From an uncultured Ruminococcus sp. (GTDB lineage: Bacteria > Bacillota_A > Clostridia > Oscillospirales > Ruminococcaceae): a DNA stretch of 15,244 nucleotides. The stretch covers positions 1 to 15,244 of the forward strand of contig CAMOXW010000238.1 of NCBI GenBank assembly GCA_946629405.1, read 5' to 3'. Positions 1 through 5,634 of this stretch are shown here, piece by piece; within the stretch, counting starts at the first letter, position 1, and every line of letters begins with the position of its first letter. The position numbers and the translations under genes are program-made. The notes under the pieces are model-generated. The model was not told the DNA's origin, searched no databases, and was given only the letters and a program-made list of their open reading frames with translations.

Positions 1-121
1 CGAGGAATGGTGGCATTTCACGCTTGCCGGTGAGCCTTATCCGGATACCTATTTCGATTTCCCGGTGAACGCCGGAGTGCTGAGCTTTCCGGGCAGCAGC
101 CAAGGAGGCAGCTATGAGTGA
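1..121 (+). CDS. D-alanyl-D-alanine dipeptidase, VanX/DdpX type (M15D), 3' end only
   Basis: Only the last 39 to 40 codons are in the window, read from base 2 to a TGA at 119-121. The visible peptide starts EEWWHFTLAGEPYPDTYFDF. In the VanX family the E-x-W-H segment carries the catalytic glutamate and a zinc-binding histidine, and the PDTYFDFPV-like tail after it is typical. The enzyme would be a zinc metallopeptidase that splits D-Ala-D-Ala, used either for vancomycin resistance or for recycling peptidoglycan dipeptides. Which role applies cannot be decided, because the N-terminus and upstream genes lie outside the window and no vanHA is seen. The stop overlaps the next start by eight bases (114-121), suggesting translational coupling. 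Family assignment is fairly sure because of the EWWHF motif. Confidence 0.82.
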   Translation, partial: EEWWHFTLAGEPYPDTYFDFPVNAGVLSFPGSSQGGSYE

Positions 122-437
122 TAATTGTTTATTTACCGAGCTTGATGATTCCTTCCTTCCGCAAATGGCTGAGCTTTTCAGAAGAGCCTTCGCGGGCGAG
201 CCATGGAACGACGCCTGGAGCAATGACAGTCAGCTCGCAGAATACATATACGAGATTTCCAATTCATTCAATTCGCTGAATTTCGGGCTCGTCAGGAACG
301 GCAGCCTTGAGGTCAAAAGGCGGGGTCTCTCGGGAATATTCCTCCAGACAGACAGCGACAAGCCGGCTTATGGTTTCTGCTTGAAAAACGGCTTCAACGA
401 GCTTCACAGCCATGTGAGCCTCTATAAAAAATTATAA
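114..437 (+). CDS. GNAT-family acetyltransferase with an apparent internal deletion (probably inactive remnant)
   Basis: This 107-residue protein has a convincing GNAT start (residues 18-60, with the block AFAGEPWND and an ISNSFNSLNFGL-like strand) and a convincing GNAT end (residues 71-107, IFLQTDSDKPAYGF then KNGF and VSLYK). GNAT relatives of this type are usually about 150 to 180 residues. The missing part is the middle: the beta-strand that normally ends in V-R and the following acetyl-CoA pyrophosphate loop (Q/R-x-x-G-x-G/A) are absent, and the chain passes from RNGSLE directly to VKRRGL around residues 62-70. An in-frame deletion near bases 300-325 explains this best. Without the cofactor loop it should not acetylate anything. 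The start has an excellent ribosome binding site (AAGGAGG, 102-108) and overlaps the dipeptidase stop, so it is probably still translated, and the ABC-F gene follows 15 bases later. A natural short protein is possible but less likely. Confidence 0.72.
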   Translation: MSDNCLFTELDDSFLPQMAELFRRAFAGEPWNDAWSNDSQLAEYIYEISNSFNSLNFGLVRNGSLEVKRRGLSGIFLQTDSDKPAYGFCLKNGFNELHSHVSLYKKL

Positions 438-452
438 GGACAGGAAGATAAT

Positions 453-2384
453 ATGCTTGCAAGCCTTACAAATATAAACAAATTCTATAACGGCAATCAG
501 GTGCTCAGCAATGTTTCACTGACAATAGACGAGACTGACAAGATAGGTCTCGTCGGGAACAACGGCTGCGGCAAATCTACCCTGTTGAAAATACTCACCG
601 GCTCAGTCGAGCCCGACCGTTTCACAGAGAAGGACGGCATTATCTCCTTCGCTGCCAAAACTACAGTGGGCTATCTTGAACAGATGGGCGGACTTGATTC
701 CGAAAACACCGTCATCGACGAGATGAGGAAGGTGTTTGAGCCTATGCACCGCGCTATTGACCGCCTTCGTGAGATAGAGAGGGAGATAGAGGCGGGCGAC
801 AGCTCCGCCGCGGACGAGTACCAGCAGCTTTCCTCATGGGTGGAGGCTAACGACGGATACAATACTGACGTCAGGATAAGAACTGTCCTGAATGGCATGG
901 GCTTTGCCGAAAACGAGCTGAGCCGTACTGTTTCTGGCTTCAGCGGGGGAGAAAAGACACGTCTGTGCATCTCAAAGCTTCTTCTTGAGGAGCCGAATCT
1001 GCTCATTCTTGATGAGCCTACCAATCACCTCGATTTCAGAACGATAATGTGGCTGGAGGACTACCTCAGGAGCTACCGCGGAGCTGTCCTCATCGTATCG
1101 CACGACCGATATTTTCTCGACCGCCTCTGTACCTCGATATGTGAGATAGAACACGGTATACTGACTCGTTACCGCGGGAATTACTCAGCCTTCGTCCGGC
1201 TGCGTGAGGAAAACGATGCCCGCCGCGAGAAGGAATACGAGATGCAGCAGAAGCAGATCGCGAAAATGGAGGACTACGTTGCACGGAACCTTGTGCGTGC
1301 CTCTACCACGAAAATGGCTCAGAGCCGCCGGAGACAGCTTGAAAAAATGGAGCGTATAGAGCGCCCCGTCCATGATGCAAGATCAGCTAAAATAAGTTTT
1401 ACATACCCCGTTGAGCCGCCGCTTGACGTGCTGAAGGTCAAGGATATCGACATATCCGTCGGCGAGGGCGCAAAGCGGAAAACCCTCCTTGACAGCGTGA
1501 GCTTCGAGGTGCGCCGGGGTGAAAAGGTCGGTATAATCGGCGATAACGGAATAGGCAAGTCCACACTCCTGCGTATCATTCAGGAGCAGCTCCCCCACAA
1601 GGGGACCGTGCGCTGGAATACCAATATAAAAATATCCTACTTCGAGCAGGAGAGCACTCAGCTAAACCGCGAGCTCACCGTTATGGAGGAACTGCACAGC
1701 CGCTATCCTTCACTCTCAGACCTCGAGGTCAGGAGCCTTCTTGCACAGGTAAGACTCGTCGGCGAGAACGTTTTCAAGGAGACCGGCGTGATAAGCGGAG
1801 GAGAGCGCGCAAAGCTCTGCTTTGCCATAATGATGCAGGAGCACGGCAATGTCCTCATTCTCGACGAGCCGACCAACCACCTCGACCTTTCATCAAAGGA
1901 GGCTATCGAGGAGGCTCTTGCGGAGTATACAGGAACGGTCATCTTCGTGTCACATGACCGATATCTGCTGAGCAGGATAGCTGACAGACTTATCGAGCTC
2001 ACAGCAGACGGCTTCCGACTGCATGATTACGGATTTGAGAAATATCTTGACGTGCTCCGCGATGAACAGGCTGCTGAAAAGCGCGCCGCAGATGCCGCAA
2101 AGCAGCAGCTTGCCTATGAAGCGGCAAAGGAAAAGTCTGCCAGATCCTACCGCAGCAAGCAGCAGCGCAGCGCTGATGCTGCGCGGAAAAACGAGATGCG
2201 CCGTATCGAGAAGGAAATGGACGTGCTGCAATCAAGGATCGACGAGCTGACACTTGAAATAAGCCGCGAGGAGGTATACACCGACCATGTCCTCATGGCT
2301 GAGAAGTGTACCGAGATAGATCGCCTCAAGCAGCAGATGGACAACGACCTCGAACTCCTCATTGAAATGGAAGAACTGAATTAA
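453..2384 (+). CDS. ABC-F family ATPase (Uup/YdiF-like, ribosome-associated)
   Basis: A 643-residue soluble protein with two ABC ATPase domains and no membrane segments, the ABC-F plan. Domain 1 has Walker A GNNGCGKST (35-43), signature SGGE (164-167), Walker B LILDEPTNHLD (184-194) and the H-loop histidine 217. Domain 2 has Walker A GDNGIGKST (363-371), signature SGGE (448-451), Walker B (468-478) and H-loop histidine 501. Between them lies a charged helical linker (about 242-306), the part that in ABC-F proteins enters the ribosomal E site towards the peptidyl-transferase centre. A long charged coiled-coil tail (about 536-640) resembles that of Uup and YdiF. All catalytic residues are present, so it should be active. 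Known ABC-F members act in translation quality control or in protection against ribosome-targeting antibiotics. Sequence alone cannot separate these, and the tail favours the Uup/YdiF housekeeping side. The ribosome binding site is a purine-rich stretch at 436-447. Confidence 0.9.
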   Translation: MLASLTNINKFYNGNQVLSNVSLTIDETDKIGLVGNNGCGKSTLLKILTGSVEPDRFTEKDGIISFAAKTTVGYLEQMGGLDSENTVIDEMRKVFEPMHRAIDRLREIEREIEAGDSSAADEYQQLSSWVEANDGYNTDVRIRTVLNGMGFAENELSRTVSGFSGGEKTRLCISKLLLEEPNLLILDEPTNHLDFRTIMWLEDYLRSYRGAVLIVSHDRYFLDRLCTSICEIEHGILTRYRGNYSAFVRLREENDARREKEYEMQQKQIAKMEDYVARNLVRASTTKMAQSRRRQLEKMERIERPVHDARSAKISFTYPVEPPLDVLKVKDIDISVGEGAKRKTLLDSVSFEVRRGEKVGIIGDNGIGKSTLLRIIQEQLPHKGTVRWNTNIKISYFEQESTQLNRELTVMEELHSRYPSLSDLEVRSLLAQVRLVGENVFKETGVISGGERAKLCFAIMMQEHGNVLILDEPTNHLDLSSKEAIEEALAEYTGTVIFVSHDRYLLSRIADRLIELTADGFRLHDYGFEKYLDVLRDEQAAEKRAADAAKQQLAYEAAKEKSARSYRSKQQRSADAARKNEMRRIEKEMDVLQSRIDELTLEISREEVYTDHVLMAEKCTEIDRLKQQMDNDLELLIEMEELN

Positions 2385-2400
2385 AATATAGAAATAAAAA

Positions 2401-2432
2401 ACCGGAAGTCCGATCGGCTTCCGGTAATTTTA
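2401..2432. terminator. Probable bidirectional intrinsic terminator after the ABC-F gene
   Basis: ACCGGAAG (2401-2408) pairs perfectly with CTTCCGGT (2418-2425) around a nine-base loop that could close by two further pairs. An A-rich run precedes it (2391-2400, AAAAA just before the stem) and AATTTTAT follows, so the hairpin has a U-rich tail in both directions. It begins 16 bases after the ABC-F stop and sits between that gene and the convergent membrane-protein gene ending at 2518, so it can serve both. Confidence 0.75.
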
Positions 2433-2517
2433 TACCCTTGCGGGGAAAACTAAAGCTAAAAGTCTTTGGAAAAGGGGCTCGGAGAAGGAACCTTTCTTCA
2501 GAACCGTTCTGTTTTCA
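2433..2517. other. Short intergenic stretch resembling a decayed repeat
   Basis: These 85 bases between the terminator and the convergent gene hold no gene. The middle (about 2456-2505, AAAAGTCTTTGGAAAAGGGG then GAAGGAACCTTTCTTC) resembles, from memory, short palindromic filler elements common between genes of Ruminococcus and relatives. Small imperfect hairpins are possible (GAAG/CTTC at about 2483-2499 and AGAA/TTCT at 2500-2510), but no full element with clear ends can be drawn. Confidence 0.25.
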
Positions 2518-4152
2518 TTAATATCTTGAAGTTACGCTTGCGGTGTGGGCGAGGCAGCTGATCTGCCATACACCGGTGTTCTCACGGGTGATATAGTAGC
2601 CGTACTCTCTGTCTGAGGCAGCTTCAACTGCCGCCTCAATGGTCGCTGTATCAGCATCCGTCAGGATGAATGCATCGTTCGGGCCAAGCTCGTAGATGCC
2701 CATTATCTGCGGGTCATGGCGCATTAAATCCTCGCTGTCATTGCTGTTCAGGCGTACATATACCTTGCCGTCCTTCACGATGAACAGCGAGAGGAGTGAA
2801 GCGGAAACAAGACCGTTGCCTTCACCCTCGATGAACTGCGTGAACACTGTGCCATCGGAGTAGCTGCTGAGGTCGTTTAAAATGCCGTTCAGACCGTAGA
2901 TATTTTCCTCCTTCAATCTGGAGAAGTAGCTGTTGACCGCATCGCCTGTGGAGATCTCAGGAGTAGTAACACGGGCGTAGGTGCGCTCCCATGTTGTGTG
3001 TTCTTCACCTGCACCGTCAGAGTTGGACGGGTCATAGTTCTGGCAGATGAATGTGATCTCATCTTCAAGGTCAGTATCAACACTCATTCCGTGCATCCTG
3101 TTGTAAACATCAGCATATCCGCTGAACAGCTCTGCTGCTGCATCATGGAGCTCATGAGTTGAAGGCGAACCGACATAATATGTGCCGTTTACACATTCAG
3201 TGATGCGCCAGCCTTCGGCACACTTTGAAACGTGCATGGTCTTATCGGCCTCCGTATCGGGATAAACGCTGCATTTCCAGCGGATGAGGAAGTTATTCTC
3301 GTCTATGTCCTCAGTGGTTAGGGAAATGGTGCTGCCGAAGCTGCCCCCCATTCCGTAGGCAGTGAAATAGAGGTCGCCGTTGTAGAGGAAGAATGTCTTG
3401 AGGTCACCAACTGTGATGAGACCGTTCTCTATCTTTTCGGTCAGGTCTCCCGCGAAGCTTTCACGCATGATGCGCTCGGTCATGGCGGAGTCCCATGCAG
3501 CTTCGACGATCCTCCTGAGGTCGTCCTCGGACTGAACTGACGGGTCGGTTATCTTTACTGCGTAGGACATAAAGGAGTCCTGATTGTCGTTGTAGGCTGT
3601 CCTGATACCTATCGGGTCGTTTGACATCTCAAAGCCTGAGCCGAACAGGAAAAACTCTGAGAACGTGCGGTAATTCTCAACGAGCTGAGCAGCGACCGCA
3701 TCGCGGTCTGCATCAGGGAAGGTTACAGCGCTGTCCTGCGTAACAGGCTGAGTAGTCGCCGCTGAGGAGGTATCTCCGGTCACTATAGCCGCATCTGAGG
3801 CGGGCTCATTCGTTGTTCCGGGAGCTGTCTCCTCTGTCTGTGCGGCGGGAGTTTTCTCCGGAGCTGACTTTACCATCCGTCTTCCGGGGAAGAGCGTTCC
3901 GCCGATGCCGCCGAAAACGAGCACCAGTGCTGCTGCCATAGCTGCATATCTGTGCCATGCAGGCTTTTTGTAGCGCTCTACACCGCTTACAACTTCCGCT
4001 TCGCCTTTACTTTCTGCTATATTGAACTTTCTTTCACTCATAGCAAACATCCTCTCTTTTTCTTCATCTGTGAGGACAGGATAATCCTCTGCGATTTTCT
4101 CGATCATATCATCACCGGCATTGTCAAATATTTCAAAGTCATTGTTTTTCAT
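2518..4152 (-). CDS. Membrane-anchored ECF-sigma partner (putative anti-sigma factor) with two extracytoplasmic domains
   Basis: A 544-residue single-pass protein. Residues 1-68 are charged and predicted cytoplasmic, with a helical segment around LTDEEKERMFAMSERKF. Residues 69-88 (AAMAAALVLVFGGIGGTLF) form the membrane segment. Residues 95-145 are a low-complexity Ala/Thr/Pro/Glu linker, as expected for a wall-spanning tether. Residues about 150-325 and 336-544 look like two related domains: each opens with an AAxL...Y helix, has a y-x-V/K-x-T-x-P strand followed by an acidic helix start, a beta hairpin of the type F-x-x-x-(N/D)-G-x-(L/V)-Y (254-263 and 457-466), and ends in a G-W-x-I or V-W-Q-I strand. 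The fold recalls IseA-like inhibitor domains, but that match is from memory and tentative. The gene starts 14 bases after the ECF sigma stop, with an AAGGGGGT site, so a role as sigma regulator is inferred from position and topology. No zinc-binding HxxxCxxC motif of classic ZAS anti-sigma factors is present. Confidence 0.68.
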   Translation of the reverse strand: MKNNDFEIFDNAGDDMIEKIAEDYPVLTDEEKERMFAMSERKFNIAESKGEAEVVSGVERYKKPAWHRYAAMAAALVLVFGGIGGTLFPGRRMVKSAPEKTPAAQTEETAPGTTNEPASDAAIVTGDTSSAATTQPVTQDSAVTFPDADRDAVAAQLVENYRTFSEFFLFGSGFEMSNDPIGIRTAYNDNQDSFMSYAVKITDPSVQSEDDLRRIVEAAWDSAMTERIMRESFAGDLTEKIENGLITVGDLKTFFLYNGDLYFTAYGMGGSFGSTISLTTEDIDENNFLIRWKCSVYPDTEADKTMHVSKCAEGWRITECVNGTYYVGSPSTHELHDAAAELFSGYADVYNRMHGMSVDTDLEDEITFICQNYDPSNSDGAGEEHTTWERTYARVTTPEISTGDAVNSYFSRLKEENIYGLNGILNDLSSYSDGTVFTQFIEGEGNGLVSASLLSLFIVKDGKVYVRLNSNDSEDLMRHDPQIMGIYELGPNDAFILTDADTATIEAAVEAASDREYGYYITRENTGVWQISCLAHTASVTSRY

Positions 4153-4166
4153 TCAACATTACCCCC

Positions 4167-4733
4167 TTAGTAGCTGATACCTGCTTCGGTGAGCAGCTCA
4201 CGGAGCTTCATCCTCGCACGGCTGCTGCGCTTCTGCACATTCATGGCTGTCATTGAGACAGCTTCAGCGATCTGCTTTGCTGTTCTGTGGTAGAAATACT
4301 GCTGCATTATTATGGTGGAGTCAGGTTCGCCGAGCTCCGCTATTTTCCGGAGGATAAGGTTTCGCTCATCCTTCTGCTCGGCAGCCTCGTCGATGCGCTC
4401 TCCTGAGGGGAGCTCCCGCATATCGTCGCTGTCTATCGGTACTGTCATACCGCGGCCGCGTGAGAGCTTTCTGTAAGCATCGATAGCTCTGCGCTTTGCA
4501 ATAGTAGCGATAACGGGCTTGAAGCCGCTGCCGTTTTCCGGTTTATCTTTAAAGAAGCGGAACACCTCTGCGAAAATATCGCTGACGCATTCTTCAATGT
4601 CCTCGCGGGAGCCGCAGCTTCCAAGCTTATTGGCAGCTACCGCGTAGACGTAATTGCAGTATTCATTGAACAGCGCTCTTCTCCCGAGCTCGGGAGTTTT
4701 TATGAGCATTGCGCTGATATCGGTATCAGTCAT
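4167..4733 (-). CDS. RNA polymerase sigma factor, ECF/sigma-70 family
   Basis: The chosen start gives 188 residues. Region 2 spans about 17-90 (LFNEYCNYVYAVAANKL, then EDIEECVSDIFAEVFRFF and an IAKRRAIDAYRK helix like the -10-binding part). Region 4 spans about 125-181, with the helix-turn-helix TAKQIAEAVSMTAMNVQKRS that would read the -35 element. Regions 1 and 3 are absent, as in ECF factors. The ATG at 4733 is preceded by GGGGTGAT, a good match to the anti-Shine-Dalgarno sequence. An in-frame ATG at 4811 with GAGAGG upstream would add 26 residues (MYVIERRKTGHGG...) that do not look like sigma sequence, so the shorter form is preferred. The membrane protein encoded 14 bases downstream is the likely regulator. 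The signal and regulon are unknown. Confidence 0.88.
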   Translation of the reverse strand: MTDTDISAMLIKTPELGRRALFNEYCNYVYAVAANKLGSCGSREDIEECVSDIFAEVFRFFKDKPENGSGFKPVIATIAKRRAIDAYRKLSRGRGMTVPIDSDDMRELPSGERIDEAAEQKDERNLILRKIAELGEPDSTIIMQQYFYHRTAKQIAEAVSMTAMNVQKRSSRARMKLRELLTEAGISY

Positions 4734-4869
4734 AAGTATCACCCCAGTAATTTGTCTGATCTGTGTATTTGTTCCGCCGTGACCGGTCTTGCGGCGTTCT
4801 ATAACATACATTCGCGCCTCTCAGGAGGTTTCAGACATTTTATGAAAAATTTTTTTGAGAAGAAATCCT

Positions 4870-4881
4870 GCTTTTAAAAGC
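4870..4881. other. Perfect 12-bp palindrome upstream of the sigma gene
   Basis: GCTTTTAAAAGC is self-complementary. It lies between the hairpin after the ABC ATPase gene and the sigma gene start, where an operator could sit. No partner site was found in the window, so it may equally be chance in an AT-rich spacer. Confidence 0.25.
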
Positions 4882-4885
4882 GAAT

Positions 4886-4917
4886 GCCCATAGGGAGGGA
4901 TATACCTCCTTATGGGC
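4886..4917. terminator. Stem-loop at the end of the ABC transporter operon (probable terminator)
   Basis: GCCCATA (4886-4892) pairs with TATGGGC (4911-4917), and GGAGG (4894-4898) pairs with CCTCC (4905-4909) around a six-base loop. The pair 4893/4910 is a G-U wobble in a + strand transcript but an A-C mismatch in a - strand transcript. It lies seven bases after the ATPase stop. On the - strand the tail is ATTCGCTTTT, a weak U tract; on the + strand it is GGTTTATTATT. Its position supports termination of the transporter operon, keeping it apart from the sigma gene downstream. Confidence 0.55.
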
Positions 4918-4923
4918 GGTTTA

Positions 4924-5613
4924 TTATTGCGCTATATCCGATACGGATTCGATCCGGCCGTCAACGAGACGGACGAGCTTTGTGCCAAAATTTGCGGCAG
5001 TCTCAGAGTGTGTCACCTGAACGATGGTCTTGTTGTACTTCTTGTTTATCTCCCTGAAAAGCTCCATTATCCTCATACCAGTCTGTGTGTCGAGGTTTCC
5101 GATCGGCTCATCGAGGAAGAGCACCTTCGGGTCAAATACGAGAGATCTTGCGATAGCAACTCTCTGCTGCTGACCGCCGGAGAGCTCGCGGGGAGTGAGC
5201 CTGCGCTTATCCTCCATGCCGATGACCCTGAGACACTCGTCAAGCTTGTCCTTGTACTCCGAGCGGCTCTTTCCGGCTATCATAAGGGGGAGGGAAATAT
5301 TGTCCTCGACGTTGAGGTTGGGGACAAGGTTATAGAACTGGAAAACGAAGCCGATATCCTCATTCCTGAGCTTACAGAGGTCCTTGTCCTTGAGGGTGCT
5401 GAGGTCGGTGCCGTTGATCTTCACTGTTCCGGACGAGGGCATATCAAGTCCGCCGAGAAGGTAGAGAAGGGTGGATTTTCCGCCGCCGGAGGGTCCCATT
5501 ATAGAAACGAACTCACCCTCCTCAACGGTCAGGTTTATATCCTTTAGCACATGAGCGGTCTCCTTGCCGTTGACGAAGGAGCGGTTCACGTTGTTTACTT
5601 CAATAACATTCAT
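4924..5613 (-). CDS. ABC transporter ATP-binding protein, LolD/MacB class
   Basis: A 229-residue nucleotide-binding subunit with every expected motif: Walker A GPSGGGKST (40-48), Q-loop Gln 92, signature LSGGQQQRVAIARSL (144-158), Walker B VLFLDEP (164-170) with catalytic Glu 169, D-loop NLD (173-175) and H-loop His 202. The motif after Walker B reads DEPIGNLD, where this class almost always has DEPTGNLD; the change is outside the catalytic residues. It couples ATP hydrolysis to the FtsX-type permease encoded just upstream, with a gap of 21 bases. The ribosome binding site AGGAGG lies eight bases before the ATG. Such pairs do not usually move solute through a channel: they extrude lipids or peptides by mechanotransmission, or sense antimicrobial peptides. 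The cargo here is unknown. Confidence 0.93.
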   Translation of the reverse strand: MNVIEVNNVNRSFVNGKETAHVLKDINLTVEEGEFVSIMGPSGGGKSTLLYLLGGLDMPSSGTVKINGTDLSTLKDKDLCKLRNEDIGFVFQFYNLVPNLNVEDNISLPLMIAGKSRSEYKDKLDECLRVIGMEDKRRLTPRELSGGQQQRVAIARSLVFDPKVLFLDEPIGNLDTQTGMRIMELFREINKKYNKTIVQVTHSETAANFGTKLVRLVDGRIESVSDIAQ

Positions 5614-5634
5614 AAAATAAGCCTCCTGTCTGGA

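Noticed and set aside
453..2384. Specific antibiotic-resistance ABC-F assignment (for example Vga, Lsa or Msr type)
   Set aside because: The linker has no recognisable long resistance-type loop, and the coiled-coil C-terminal tail fits Uup/YdiF-like members better.
4912..5547. A 211-codon open frame on the + strand opposite the ABC ATPase gene
   Set aside because: It lies wholly antisense to a gene with every ABC motif, has no ribosome binding site of its own, and its sequence shows no known domain. It is a codon-bias shadow.
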